Source: Nocardia vaccinii NBRC 15922 (GTDB lineage Bacteria > Actinomycetota > Actinomycetes > Mycobacteriales > Mycobacteriaceae). Taken from it: 64,000 nucleotides of DNA. Shown piece by piece: positions 1 through 8,583 of the stretch. A program made the position numbers and the translations under genes. Below the pieces are notes generated by a model. It saw nothing but the letters and a program-made list of their open reading frames with translations. It had not been told where the DNA came from and did no database searches. The stretch covers positions 124,001-188,000 of the forward strand of contig NZ_BDCC01000005.1 in the NCBI RefSeq assembly GCF_001613305.1. Direction: 5' to 3'. Position 1 is the stretch's first letter. Every line of letters begins with the position of its first letter.

Positions 1-380
1 CCTCCCGAATTCCGCCCCGTATCGCAATCCATCGCTCTCCGGGACGAGGGCTGGATGGTGCTATTCCTGGTGTCACGCGGCCGTGCCGCACCCGCTGGGC
101 GTTCCAGCCCGTGCGATCCACATACCGCTCATACCTTTCTCTACGAGAATCTACCGAGAGCACTAGATAAAGCTAGAAAGGTCGACAGTTCGGGTCGCAC
201 CGCGTCCGGCCGCAGGCGTCACGCGCGAGGACCGCTCCTTTCCGGATCGCCGCGCCCCGGGCGCGGTCGACGACCGGCCGCAATTCCACAACGTGTGGAT
301 AACGCCTGGTTGGGCCGGTTAACGCGGTGGAAATTCAATCCGACAACCGGGCAAGAACGGACTCGCACCAGGAGGACGTC
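1..380. other. Leading region without a recognisable gene
   Basis: None of the six frames gives a recognisable product or a start with a good ribosome binding site. The stretch around 140-180 is AT-richer than its surroundings and has two near-direct repeats of TCTACGAGA type (around 141-165), which could be promoter or operator DNA for the hydrolase that starts at 381. That is inference only. A truncated gene entering from the left cannot be excluded for the first ~50 bases. Confidence 0.4.
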
Positions 381-1343
381 ATGTCCACGATCGCACTCCC
401 CGCCGCAGCCGGCGAGGGCCGGTACGCCACCGTCAGCGCCGACGACGGCACCCCGCTCGCCGTGCGCGTCTTCGGCGCGGACGACGCGACACTCACCGTC
501 GTATTCGTCCACGGGCACTGCCTGCGGGCGGACTCCTGGTCCTTCCTGCGCGAGCACCTGCTGCCGCGCTGGGACTCGAGCACTCGCATGGTGTTCTACG
601 ACCATCGCGGGCACGGTGATTCGGGGGCGGCCGATCCGTCCACGTACACCATCGACCAGCTCGGCCACGACCTGGACGCGGTGCTGCGCGCGGTCGCGCC
701 GACGGGTCCCGTTGTGCTGGTGGGACATTCGATGGGCGCGATGGTCGCGCTCGCATACGCCCGGCTCCATCCCGCGGCAATCGGAACCCGGGTGGCGGGT
801 ATCGCGCTGCTTGCCTCCGCGGCCGGCGGCATCACCAGCGTCGGACTGGCTCGCGTACTGCACCGGCACGCGGTGACCTCGTTCCAGGTCGCGGTTCGGC
901 GCGCGCCGCGAATCATGCAGGCGTCCAAGCAGTTCGGCCGCCGGGTCCTCGAACCGATCATCCGCGAGGCCAGTTTCGGCACCCGGGCGGTGAGCCCGCG
1001 CATGGTCGCGGTCGCCACCGCGATGCTCAACGACACACCGCTGCTGACCATGGCCAGTTTCCTGGATTCGCTGATCCGCTTCGACGAGACCGCGACCCTG
1101 GCGCTGCTGGCCGATCTGCCCGCACTGGTCCTGGCCGGTTCGGCGGACATCATGATCCCGTTCGCGCATTCGGTGGTACTGGCCTCCCAGCTCTCCGCCG
1201 CCGAACTGGTGCGCCTGGACGGAGCCGGGCACAGCGTCATCCTCGAACGCGCCGAGGAGGTCGCGATCGCCGTCCTGGCGCTGGTCGACCGGGCCCGCGC
1301 CACGAGCACAGCACCGAGCCCGATCTGCGCAATCGCCGGATGA
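381..1343 (+). CDS. Alpha/beta hydrolase family protein
   Basis: This 320-residue protein has the alpha/beta hydrolase fold. An HG oxyanion motif is at residues 44-45, the nucleophile elbow GHSMG has its serine near residue 117, a candidate acid lies in AGSADIMIP, and the catalytic histidine is in the late motif GAGHSVI. The start at 381 is chosen because AGGAGG lies just upstream at 370-375; an in-frame ATG at 327 lacks such a site and would add 18 unlikely residues. There is no signal peptide, so it is probably cytosolic. The family includes esterases, lipases, epoxide hydrolases and haloperoxidase-like enzymes; the substrate cannot be read from sequence. It stands alone, with about 170 bp before the next gene. 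Confidence 0.85.
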   Translation: MSTIALPAAAGEGRYATVSADDGTPLAVRVFGADDATLTVVFVHGHCLRADSWSFLREHLLPRWDSSTRMVFYDHRGHGDSGAADPSTYTIDQLGHDLDAVLRAVAPTGPVVLVGHSMGAMVALAYARLHPAAIGTRVAGIALLASAAGGITSVGLARVLHRHAVTSFQVAVRRAPRIMQASKQFGRRVLEPIIREASFGTRAVSPRMVAVATAMLNDTPLLTMASFLDSLIRFDETATLALLADLPALVLAGSADIMIPFAHSVVLASQLSAAELVRLDGAGHSVILERAEEVAIAVLALVDRARATSTAPSPICAIAG

Positions 1344-1516
1344 TCATCCCGCGACCGGGCGAAATACCTGGCCCAGGCTGTGTTCGAGCCAGAATCGGAA
1401 AGTTCGCGTACTGTGTTGTAGATCACGATGTGCGGTCGATCACAGTAAGATCATCTTCGATCGCATACGGGGCGGCACAGCGCCGAGTCGCCCTCACCCC
1501 GCTCGAGGAGGTTTCG

Positions 1517-1807
1517 ATGACACGCAGCGATATTGCGGAGCTCCACTTCGCGGTCGGGCAGCTCCAGCAGTGCATCGGCGCACTGCGCGGCCACTACGGC
1601 GACGCCCGTTCGGTCCGCCGCCTGGAGAACGACCTCGAACGGCTCCTGCTCGACACCGAGGATTTCGAGCAGGCCCCGCCGCCGGAGGTGAGCAGCCGCC
1701 GCGAACAGGACATCATCTACGTCCCGGACAGCAAGTCCGACGAGGCCGCGTGGATGGGCGCCCAGGACGAGGGTCTCGGCTTCCACTCCCGCCCCCGCAC
1801 CACATAG
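1517..1807 (+). CDS. Small acidic protein of unknown function
   Basis: This 96-residue protein begins MTRSDIAELHFAVGQLQQC and has a strong GAGGAGG site at 1505-1511, which decides the start; a longer in-frame ORF from 1340 has none. Residues 5-50 should form an amphipathic, coiled-coil-like helix (heptad-like leucines in the LQQCIGALRGHYG and LENDLERLLLDTEDF stretches). A charged, Pro/Glu-containing tail with DIIYVPDSKSDEAAWMG follows. No membrane segment or signal peptide is seen. I do not recognise the family. It may be an adaptor or a DNA- or membrane-associated small protein, but no function is assigned. Confidence 0.7.
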   Translation: MTRSDIAELHFAVGQLQQCIGALRGHYGDARSVRRLENDLERLLLDTEDFEQAPPPEVSSRREQDIIYVPDSKSDEAAWMGAQDEGLGFHSRPRTT

Positions 1808-2586
1808 CGCTTGCCCGCCTCCCCGCACCTTCAGCGTGTCGTTGAGTGCGGGGAGACTTGGGCTTCGGGCCGGCGGTCGAGCTTTCGGTTACTTTTCGGG
1901 CGTACCCGGGGAGTTACCCATGTGCCCGCGAGATGAGTTGTCCATTTCCCGCTATCGCGGGATCGGCTGCCGTCGATGGCGTGCGCGCGGGCCAGCGGCA
2001 GTGCCGTGTCGCTCGGCGAGTGCCAGGCAGAGTTCCGCACATACCCGCGCGGCGGACCACGCGTTGGGCTCGGCTGCCGATTTCCGGTTGCGAAGGGGCT
2101 CGGCTTCCGTCGTGCGGTGATGCCGACGAATAACTTCGGCGACTTCCCGGCTCGCCTCCGAACCGACGGGGGCGAGCGCGTCGAGCACGGCGGTGCGGCC
2201 GGGTCGTTGCCCGGCTCACGGCACCCGCCGAAGGTCCGCGCGGTACGTGCCCGCACCCGTTTCGGTAATTCGATCTTGATATCACCCGCCGCACGAACCC
2301 TTGCCGATCATGGAACGCACGATTGTTGCTGGTACGTGGCGGCGTCGCGGGCGCGGTTCCGGTAGCGAAAAGTGCGAATTGTCGTCGCTTGTCGAATTGT
2401 CTTGTTGCTCAATGCAGTTCGTGATTGTTGCCCGAGATTCGCCCGAACCCTCCCCACCGGACGAAGATCAGAAAATGTGGCGCAAATCATATGAATGCAA
2501 GCGGTGCGATATTGCCGAAGCGCGTGACAGCTCATAGCTCAGGTGCCGTATGGTGCTCAGCATCACATTCGATGCCGGAGGTAACG
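1808..2586. other. Long intergenic region before the sdh operon
   Basis: Nearly 800 bp without a convincing gene. Overlapping ORFs occur in all frames, as expected at this GC content, and none has a recognisable domain. The best candidate is a 78-codon minus-strand ORF (2188 to 1952, GTG start) with protein-like composition, but it has no ribosome binding site and only moderate third-position GC, so it may be a decayed gene. From about 2290 the DNA becomes AT-richer, and the last ~250 bp probably hold the sdh promoter and a long 5' leader. Confidence 0.4.
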
Positions 2587-2628
2587 ATGATGTTCCGCGG
2601 GGCAGATAGGCGAGGCATCCTGCCGTGA
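2587..2628 (+). CDS. Possible 13-residue leader peptide coupled to the sdh membrane anchor
   Basis: A GGAGGTAAC sequence, close to an ideal ribosome binding site, sits directly before ATG at 2587. The reading frame runs 13 codons and stops with TGA at 2626-2628. That stop overlaps the GTG start of the next gene (GTGA at 2625-2628), the arrangement used for translational coupling. The peptide begins MMFRGADRRGIL and matches no attenuator type I know, with no run of one regulatory amino acid. It may be a true leader peptide or simply a ribosome loading site. Confidence 0.4.
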   Translation: MMFRGADRRGILP

Positions 2629-3476
2629 GCGAGCTTGCGAGCGAACCAGTGACCACACAGCGCACAGTTTCCGAATCGGGTACGGGAGTCTTCGGCCGGG
2701 GCCGCGCGAGCATCCCGGACCGGACCCTGCGCACCGACAAATGGTGGGTCCCACCGACGATGACGGTGATCGGCCTGGCCGCGTTCGTCATCTACGCGAC
2801 GATCCGGGCCTTCGTCCGCACCGCCTACTGGGTGCCGGACTACCACTACCTGACGCCGTTCTACTCACCCTGCGTGAGTACCTCGTGCGCCGAGGGTTCG
2901 AGCCACTTCGGGCACTGGTTCGGCGCACTGCCGAGCTGGATCCCGCTGGGGTTCCTGGCCCTGCCGTTCCTGCTGCTGTTCCGGTTGACCTGCTACTACT
3001 ACCGCAAGGCCTACTACCGGGCGGTCTGGTTCTCCCCGCCCGCCTGTGCGGTGGCCGAACCGCATGCGAAATACACCGGCGAGACCCGGCTTCCGCTGAT
3101 CATCCAGAACGCGCACCGCTACTTCTTCTTCATCGCGGTGATCGTCTCGCTCATCAACACCTACGACGCGATCATGGCCTTCCACGGCAAGAACGGCGGA
3201 TTCGGATTCGGACTGGGCAACATCATCCTGGTCGTCAACGTGATCCTGCTGTGGGCGTACACCGTGTCGTGCCACTCCTGCCGCCACATCGCGGGCGGTC
3301 GGCTCAAGCACTTCTCGGCCCACCCGGTGCGGTACTGGTTCTGGACCCAGGTGTCCAAGCTGAACACCCGCCACATGCAGCTGGCCTGGACCACGCTCGC
3401 CACTCTGGCGATCACCGACTTCTACGTGATGTTGGTCGCCAGCGGCACTCTCACGGACCTGCGGTTCGTGCACTGA
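2625..3476 (+). CDS. Succinate dehydrogenase/fumarate reductase membrane-anchor subunit
   Basis: This 283-residue integral membrane protein is first in a three-gene operon with the flavoprotein and iron-sulfur subunits. Five hydrophobic segments are visible, roughly residues 46-64, 105-124, 160-180, 197-216 and 253-273. His residues beside or inside them (for example in HAHRYFFF-like and SCHSCRH stretches) could bind heme and quinone. A single fused five-helix anchor is typical of the mycobacterial Sdh1-type enzyme rather than separate SdhC and SdhD. The GTG start at 2625 overlaps the stop of a putative leader peptide. It should anchor the complex in the cytoplasmic membrane and pass electrons to menaquinone. 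Assignment rests mainly on context and topology. Confidence 0.8.
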   Translation: MSELASEPVTTQRTVSESGTGVFGRGRASIPDRTLRTDKWWVPPTMTVIGLAAFVIYATIRAFVRTAYWVPDYHYLTPFYSPCVSTSCAEGSSHFGHWFGALPSWIPLGFLALPFLLLFRLTCYYYRKAYYRAVWFSPPACAVAEPHAKYTGETRLPLIIQNAHRYFFFIAVIVSLINTYDAIMAFHGKNGGFGFGLGNIILVVNVILLWAYTVSCHSCRHIAGGRLKHFSAHPVRYWFWTQVSKLNTRHMQLAWTTLATLAITDFYVMLVASGTLTDLRFVH

Positions 3477-3531
3477 TCTCATCCGATTCCATTTCGCTCC
3501 AACCCCTCTGCCTCTCAGGAGTATTCGGTCC

Positions 3532-5550
3532 ATGCCTGAAGTCGAACGGCACAAGTACGACGTCGTGGTGATCGGCGCGGGTGGCGCCGGTTTGCGCGCG
3601 GTGATCGAGGCGCGCGAACAGGGCCTGTCGGTGGCGGTGGTGTGCAAATCACTGTTCGGTAAGGCGCACACCGTGATGGCCGAGGGCGGCTGCGCGGCAT
3701 CGATGGGCAACGCCAACGAGAAGGACAACTGGCAGACCCATTTCCGCGACACCATGCGCGGCGGCAAATTCCTCAACAACTGGCGGATGGCCGAACTGCA
3801 CGCGCAGGAGGCCCCCGATCGGGTGTGGGAGCTGGAAACCTATGGGGCGCTGTTCGATCGGACCCCGGACGGACGAATCAGCCAGCGCAACTTCGGCGGT
3901 CACACCTACCCTCGCCTGGCGCACGTCGGCGACCGCACCGGCCTCGAACTCATCCGCACCATGCAGCAGAAGATCGTCTCGCTGCAGCAGGAGGATTTCG
4001 CGAAGACCGGCGACTACGAGGCGCGGATCAAGGTTTTCGCCGAATGCACCATCTCCGATCTGCTCAAGGACGGCGACCGCATCGCCGGCGCGTTCGGATA
4101 CTGGCGCGAATCGGGCCGGTTCATCCTGTTCGAGACCCCCGCGGTGGTGCTGGCGACCGGCGGAATCGGCAAGTCCTACAAGGTGACCTCGAATTCCTGG
4201 GAGTACACCGGCGACGGGCACGCGCTCGCGCTGCGCGCCGGGGCGACGCTGATCAACATGGAATTCCTGCAGTTCCATCCGACCGGCATGGTCTGGCCGC
4301 CGAGTGTGAAGGGCATCCTGGTCACCGAGGGTGTGCGCGGTGACGGCGGGGTACTCAAGAACTCCGAGGGCAAGCGGTTCATGTTCGACTACATCCCCCC
4401 GGTCTTCAAGGGACAGTACGCCGAGACCGAGGATGAGGCCGACCAGTGGTTGCGCGACAACGATTCCGCGCGCCGCACCCCGGACCTGCTCCCGCGCGAC
4501 GAGGTGGCGCGAGCGATCAACGAGGAGGTCAAGGCCGGTCGCGGTACGCCGCACGGCGGGGTCTACCTGGACATCGCCTCCCGGCTGCCGCGTGAGGAGA
4601 TCCTCAAGCGGCTGCCCTCGATGCATCATCAGTTCAAGGAGCTCGCCGATGTGGACATCACCGCCGAGCCGATGGAGGTCGGGCCGACCTGTCACTACGT
4701 GATGGGCGGTATCGAGGTCGACCCGGATACCGGTGCGGCGGTGGTGCCGGGCCTGTTCGCGGCGGGTGAATGTTCCGGCGGTATGCACGGATCCAACCGG
4801 CTCGGCGGCAACTCGCTGTCCGATCTGCTGGTCTTCGGCCGGCGCGCCGGACTCGGCGCGGCCTCCTATGTGGAACAGCTCCCCGACCGCCCGAAGATCG
4901 CCGAGGACGATATCGCCGCGGCCGCGAAAACCGCTCTGGCTCCGTTCGATTCGCCCGCCGAGGGCACCGCGGAGAATCCGTACACCCTGCACAGCGACAT
5001 GCAGCAGACGATGAACGACCTGGTCGGCATCATCCGCAAACAGCACGAGCTGGAAGATGCCATCGGGAAGCTCGGCGTACTGCGCGAACGCTACGACCAC
5101 GTCACCGTGGAGGGGCACCGGCAGTTCAATCCGGGCTGGCATCTGGCGCTGGATCTGCGGAACATGCTGCTGGTCAGCGAATGTGTGGCGCAGGCGGCGC
5201 TGATCCGCACCGAGAGCCGCGGCGGGCACACCCGCGACGACCACCCGAAGATGGAGGCGGACTGGCGCAACAAGCTGCTGGTCTGCCGGGTCGATCCCGA
5301 GGACGACGCGCAGACCGTGCCGGGCGTCACCGTGACACCGGCCGATCAGAAACCCATGCGGGACGAATTGCTCGCCCTGTTCGAACTGAGTGAACTCGAG
5401 AAGTATTACACCCCTGCGGAACTCGCCAATCATCCGGCGGCAGCAGGAGAGACTTCACGGCCTGATCGGTCAGAGGCCGGAGGCGGCAGCGAGCGTGACC
5501 ACGGAGGCCCCCCGATCGGGTCAGATCCGACACCGAAAGGGGATGAGTAG
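3532..5550 (+). CDS. sdhA: Succinate dehydrogenase/fumarate reductase flavoprotein subunit
   Basis: This 672-residue FAD subunit oxidises succinate to fumarate, or the reverse. The Rossmann motif GAGGAGLRAVIEA is near residue 17. The HTVMAEGGCAAS stretch near residue 43 carries the histidine position that binds FAD covalently in this family. Active-site motifs QFHPTG (about 246), HYVMGGI and RGGHTRDDHP follow. A CAGGAG site precedes ATG 3532. The last ~30 residues are Gly/Ser/Pro-rich, unlike the globular enzyme, and are encoded by a dispersed repeat at 5461-5520. The stop lies two bases before sdhB, so the two are co-translated. Confidence 0.95.
   Translation: MPEVERHKYDVVVIGAGGAGLRAVIEAREQGLSVAVVCKSLFGKAHTVMAEGGCAASMGNANEKDNWQTHFRDTMRGGKFLNNWRMAELHAQEAPDRVWELETYGALFDRTPDGRISQRNFGGHTYPRLAHVGDRTGLELIRTMQQKIVSLQQEDFAKTGDYEARIKVFAECTISDLLKDGDRIAGAFGYWRESGRFILFETPAVVLATGGIGKSYKVTSNSWEYTGDGHALALRAGATLINMEFLQFHPTGMVWPPSVKGILVTEGVRGDGGVLKNSEGKRFMFDYIPPVFKGQYAETEDEADQWLRDNDSARRTPDLLPRDEVARAINEEVKAGRGTPHGGVYLDIASRLPREEILKRLPSMHHQFKELADVDITAEPMEVGPTCHYVMGGIEVDPDTGAAVVPGLFAAGECSGGMHGSNRLGGNSLSDLLVFGRRAGLGAASYVEQLPDRPKIAEDDIAAAAKTALAPFDSPAEGTAENPYTLHSDMQQTMNDLVGIIRKQHELEDAIGKLGVLRERYDHVTVEGHRQFNPGWHLALDLRNMLLVSECVAQAALIRTESRGGHTRDDHPKMEADWRNKLLVCRVDPEDDAQTVPGVTVTPADQKPMRDELLALFELSELEKYYTPAELANHPAAAGETSRPDRSEAGGGSERDHGGPPIGSDPTPKGDE
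5461..5520 (+). repeat. Dispersed structured element, copy A (translated in the sdhA 3' end)
   Basis: The conserved core AGGCGGCAGC lies at 5481-5490, followed by GAGCGTGACCACGGAGGCCC. The outer arms 5461-5469 and 5512-5520 pair over nine positions with one G-T/U wobble, and inner GGCC boxes (5475-5478, 5506-5509) pair as well. It encodes residues of about RSEAGGGSERDHGGPP in sdhA and ends 32 bp before the sdhB start. Copies B, C and D are at 39793, 54700 and 59432. Confidence 0.75.
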
Positions 5551-5552
5551 CA

Positions 5553-6299
5553 ATGGGTTACGACGCGCAGTTCCGAGTATGGCGCGGCGACACCGACGGT
5601 GGTGGCCTACAGGACTTCACGGTCGAGGTGAACGAGGGCGAGGTCGTACTCGACATCATCCACCGGCTACAGGCCACTCAGGCCCCGGATCTCGCGGTGC
5701 GCTGGAACTGCAAGGCCGGTAAGTGCGGTTCCTGTTCGGCCGAGGTCAACGGCCGCCCCCGGCTGATGTGCATGACGCGGATGTCCACCTTCGCCCAGGA
5801 CGAGGTCGTCACGGTGACGCCGATGCGCACCTTCCCGGTCATCCGCGATCTCGTCACGGACGTATCGTTCAACTACGAGAAGGCCCGGGAGATCCCGTCG
5901 TTCACGCCGCCCGCCGATCTGAAGCCCGGTGACTACCGGATGCAGCAGGTGGACGTGGAGCGCTCCCAGGAGTTCCGCAAGTGCATCGAATGCTTCCTCT
6001 GTCAGAACGTCTGCCATGTGGTGCGCGATCATGACGACAACAAGAACGCGTACTCCGGTCCGCGTTACCTGATGCGGGTCGCCGAACTGGAAATGCATCC
6101 GCTGGATGTGGCCGACCGCCGTGATATGGCTCAAGACGAATTCGGCCTCGGCCTCTGCAATATCACCAAATGCTGTACCGAGGTGTGCCCGGAACATATC
6201 AAGATCACCGACAATGCTCTCATTCCGATGAAGGAACGGGTCGCCGACCGGAAATACGATCCGATCGTCTGGCTCGGAAACAAGCTCTTCCGGCGGTAG
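5553..6299 (+). CDS. sdhB: Succinate dehydrogenase/fumarate reductase iron-sulfur subunit
   Basis: This 248-residue subunit carries electrons from the flavoprotein to quinone. The N-terminal ferredoxin domain has the [2Fe-2S] motif CKAGKCGSC plus a later Cys in RPRLMC. The C-terminal domain has CIECFLCQNVC for [4Fe-4S] and CNITKCCTEVCP for the [3Fe-4S] cluster. A GAAAGGGG site precedes ATG 5553, two bases after the sdhA stop. Length and motif order are normal for the family. It is the last gene of the operon and is followed by a hairpin at 6313-6342. Confidence 0.95.
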   Translation: MGYDAQFRVWRGDTDGGGLQDFTVEVNEGEVVLDIIHRLQATQAPDLAVRWNCKAGKCGSCSAEVNGRPRLMCMTRMSTFAQDEVVTVTPMRTFPVIRDLVTDVSFNYEKAREIPSFTPPADLKPGDYRMQQVDVERSQEFRKCIECFLCQNVCHVVRDHDDNKNAYSGPRYLMRVAELEMHPLDVADRRDMAQDEFGLGLCNITKCCTEVCPEHIKITDNALIPMKERVADRKYDPIVWLGNKLFRR

Positions 6300-6312
6300 C
6301 CGACGACGTACG

Positions 6313-6342
6313 TCCGGGCCCGGATCACGACCGTGGCCCGGA
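6313..6342 (+). terminator. Probable transcription terminator of the sdh operon
   Basis: TCCGGGCC (6313-6320) and GGCCCGGA (6335-6342) form a perfect 8-bp GC-rich stem with a 14-base loop, 13 bp after the sdhB stop. There is no T-run, which is common for actinobacterial hairpin terminators. Confidence 0.55.
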
Positions 6343-6420
6343 TGTGCGAGAAATGCTGCGGGCGAGATGAAACAGCCTGGGGGACAACGGGAATCGTCTG
6401 GGTCGCGCCGTGCGCACCAG

Positions 6421-6615
6421 CTACAACTGGGTTAGCACACCGACGGCGACGAGTGCGACGAGCAGACCGAACAACAGCGCGGAGAACACCGCTCCATTCA
6501 GTACGTACACACCTCCCGCCGATACCGCGAACAGCATTCCTACGATCAGACGCTCAACCCAATCGCCCGGGAATAGTCTGCGGTACCGGGGAGTGTTTTT
6601 CAGTCCTCGGTCCAC
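6421..6615 (-). CDS. Small two-helix membrane protein
   Basis: This 64-residue protein starts with GTG at 6615. A basic N-terminal stretch (KNTPRYRRL) is followed by two hydrophobic segments, about residues 22-40 and 43-62, so the protein would lie almost entirely in the membrane as a helical hairpin. No close family is recognised; composition resembles small DUF2892-like or YgaP-tail-like proteins. The ribosome binding site is weak (GGG upstream), which lowers confidence. It lies convergent to sdh and downstream of DUF397, with ~155 bp between. Confidence 0.5.
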   Translation of the reverse strand: MDRGLKNTPRYRRLFPGDWVERLIVGMLFAVSAGGVYVLNGAVFSALLFGLLVALVAVGVLTQL

Positions 6616-6770
6616 ATATTAGCGTTACCCATAACCAGCATGAGCAAACATGCTTTCGTTGTACAACGGCCACCGATTCGTGATCTTTCCCGCCGTGACC
6701 TGCAGCGAATTCCCGGCAGACGCGGAACGGACGGGCCGAAACGTCCCGGCCCGTCCGGCGCGCGCTCGGA

Positions 6771-6983
6771 TCAGTTCGCGTCGAATAGTCCGAGCCGAAC
6801 CGCCGTGGTGAACGCCGTCCAGTCGGCTGCGGCGAAGACCAGCGCCGGGCCGCCCGGGTTCTTGCTGTCACGTACGCCCACCCGCTCGCCGAACAGGAAT
6901 GCCACCTCCACACACTCCTTGCCCGCACCGCTGCGACTGCTCTTGAACCATCGAGCGCCCGTCGGCTCGCTGCTCATCCTCAT
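6771..6983 (-). CDS. DUF397 domain protein
   Basis: This 70-residue protein has the DUF397 signature: WFKSSRSGAGKECVEVA, then VGVRDSKNPGGPALVF and WTAFTTAV. DUF397 proteins are common in Streptomyces, Nocardia and relatives and are usually encoded next to an HTH regulator with a DUF5753/Scr1-type C-terminal domain, as here (51 bp downstream of that gene, same strand). Such pairs have been discussed as toxin-antitoxin-like or developmental regulators (bldB/abaA-type systems). Biochemical function is not established and cannot be read here. Confidence 0.85.
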   Translation of the reverse strand: MRMSSEPTGARWFKSSRSGAGKECVEVAFLFGERVGVRDSKNPGGPALVFAAADWTAFTTAVRLGLFDAN

Positions 6984-7034
6984 CTCCTCAAGGTTCCTTT
7001 CCGGTACGAGCGAGCCCGCGGAAGTGCGGGGCGC

Positions 7035-7946
7035 TCACACGGCGTACTCCTTCGCAACCTGCCGCAGCAGGTTTCTACTGGTGTGAACATCCAACGCGCA
7101 GCGCAACAGAACCTCGTGGGCATGCCGATAGCGCCGCACGTCGGCTTTCCTCTCGAGATACAGATCTCCGGTGAACCCCTCCACGTACACCACGGGAGGT
7201 TCGACCGGTTGCCCCTTGCTGTCGGTTCCGAACTCGAGGATCACGAACGGGCCGGTCGAAAGGCCCAGGGGGACACCGGCTGCGAAGGGCAGGATGCGCA
7301 GCGTGACATTGTCCCGAGTACTGAGATCGGCCAAGTGCCGCAGCTGCGCCGCCATCACCCTTGCACTTCCGACGACGCGGCGCAAGACCGACTCGTCCAG
7401 CACGACGTCCACCGTCGCGGGATGCGCTTTGCGAGTTATCAAGGCCTGCCGCTGAAGTCGCAGCTGGACGCGCCGTTCCAGTTCGGCCTCGGTGTCCTCG
7501 GGATAGCCGAGCCGGTTCAGCGCGCGGGCGTACTCGGCGGTCTGTAGTAAACCGGGCACCAACTCGGACTGATAGGACACCAATCGCAGTGCCGATGCCT
7601 CCAAACCCACATAGACATCGAAGTTCTCGGGAATCAGATCACCGTAGGCGTGCCACCAGCTCTTCACCGCGGCCTGCTGGGCCAGCCCCTTGAGGCCGTC
7701 GGCGATCTCGTCCGGAATGCCGTAGATCCGGCAAAGTTCCTGAATGTCTATGGTGCGTATGCGATCTGCCTGCCCTTTCTCCAATCGCTGCAACGTGCTG
7801 GCGCCCCACTCCATCAGCCGCGCGGCCTCCGCGATGGTGAGGCCGCCCTGAGTTCGCCAGTCACGCAGGTATCTTCCGAGCTGACGCCGGGGCAGAGTCG
7901 ACGAGGAGGCGGACTCGGCACTCTGGTTTTCGGAACTCACGGACAC
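7035..7946 (-). CDS. XRE-type HTH regulator with DUF5753 (Scr1-like) C-terminal domain
   Basis: This protein of about 303 residues has an N-terminal helix-turn-helix at roughly residues 23-82 (LGRYLRDWRTQGGLTIAEAA, then WGASTLQRLEKGQ). The ~200-residue C-terminal domain contains the VSYQSELVPGLLQTAEYARA and RQALI motifs of DUF5753. Start: a GTG at 7955 sits too close to the GGAG box, so GTG 7946 with about 8-base spacing is preferred. It probably binds DNA in the 7947-8268 divergent region and controls itself, DUF397 and perhaps the three small genes on the other side. Confidence 0.85.
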   Translation of the reverse strand: MSVSSENQSAESASSSTLPRRQLGRYLRDWRTQGGLTIAEAARLMEWGASTLQRLEKGQADRIRTIDIQELCRIYGIPDEIADGLKGLAQQAAVKSWWHAYGDLIPENFDVYVGLEASALRLVSYQSELVPGLLQTAEYARALNRLGYPEDTEAELERRVQLRLQRQALITRKAHPATVDVVLDESVLRRVVGSARVMAAQLRHLADLSTRDNVTLRILPFAAGVPLGLSTGPFVILEFGTDSKGQPVEPPVVYVEGFTGDLYLERKADVRRYRHAHEVLLRCALDVHTSRNLLRQVAKEYAV

Positions 7947-8268
7947 AGCACACACTCCGTTCTGATCGGATGCCGCCCGGCATCGAGTGCGGGTCGGAAG
8001 TACCGTGGGGCCCCCGCCGAACTACCACCACCCCGACCCGGACGTCACACATCGGCGAGGGGGGATCTCATCCACTATGGAGAATCTTCCTCCCCCAAGT
8101 GGATTCGCTGCTGGACATTCGCCTGAATTCGTTCTGGATATCCAAACCGGGGCAGTTGGGCCGCCTGTTGGAGGATGCTGAAAGTGTGCTCGGGGATAGC
8201 ATCTAGTCCGGAACAGGTCTGAAAAACCTCCGGGCACCATCAGGATTCGCACGCAGGAACGAGGAGTC
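7947..8268. promoter_or_regulatory. Divergent promoter region between the HTH regulator and a three-gene mini-operon
   Basis: Both strands should start transcription here. No protein-coding signal is seen. The right half is AT-richer, and GGATAGCAT near 8196 resembles a -10 box for the rightward transcript. A clear GGAACGAGGAG ribosome binding site precedes the gene at 8269. No operator could be identified with confidence. Confidence 0.4.
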
Positions 8269-8583
8269 ATGGCCGTACACGTCATCGGGTCGTCGTTGAT
8301 GACCAGCGATTGCACGCCCCACCGAGCCCGCAGTGTGGGACAGGAAGGCTGGGTCGTGTCCTATCTGCCCGGCCGCACCCTGACCTGTGCGCAGGCGGTA
8401 GCTGCGCTGCAGGTTGCCGAAGCGGTGCCGCCACTGCTGGATTCGGTCGCAGGGTTGGCGACCAAGGTGGGCCTCACCCTGTTGGAAGCACTGGGTATGG
8501 CCATCAATCAGCAGCCCTGGGAGGACCATCCCGCACCCCGACGAGGGGTTCGCCGATACGGGGAGGTGGCGGCATGCAACTGA
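8269..8583 (+). CDS. Unknown protein, first gene of a mini-operon
   Basis: This 104-residue protein begins MAVHVIGSSLMTSDC, with a strong GAACGAGGAG site before ATG 8269. The middle is a helix-rich, moderately hydrophobic stretch (QAVAALQVAEAVPPLLD, then GLATKVGLTLLEALGMA); the tail is basic. No signal peptide or catalytic motif is visible. Its 3' end overlaps the next gene by 10 bases. Opposite it lies an HTH/DUF397 pair, so it may be part of that regulator's target unit. I do not recognise the family. Confidence 0.6.
   Translation: MAVHVIGSSLMTSDCTPHRARSVGQEGWVVSYLPGRTLTCAQAVAALQVAEAVPPLLDSVAGLATKVGLTLLEALGMAINQQPWEDHPAPRRGVRRYGEVAACN

Noticed and set aside
1952..2188. 78-codon minus-strand ORF as a gene
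   Set aside because: Composition is protein-like but there is no ribosome binding site or known domain; kept only as a remark in the intergenic entry.
2629..2665. GAGCGAGCTTGCGAGCGAACC at the start of the sdh anchor gene as another dispersed repeat
   Set aside because: Repetitive-looking, but no second copy was found in this window, so it cannot be supported here.
3649..5433. 594-codon antisense ORF over sdhA
   Set aside because: It mirrors the codon pattern of a certain gene, has no domain, and long antisense ORFs are normal at this GC content.
5435..5460. Possible fifth copy of the dispersed core (GGCGGCAGCAGGAG)
   Set aside because: Matches only the first ten bases, and the rest of the core and the pairing arms are absent.
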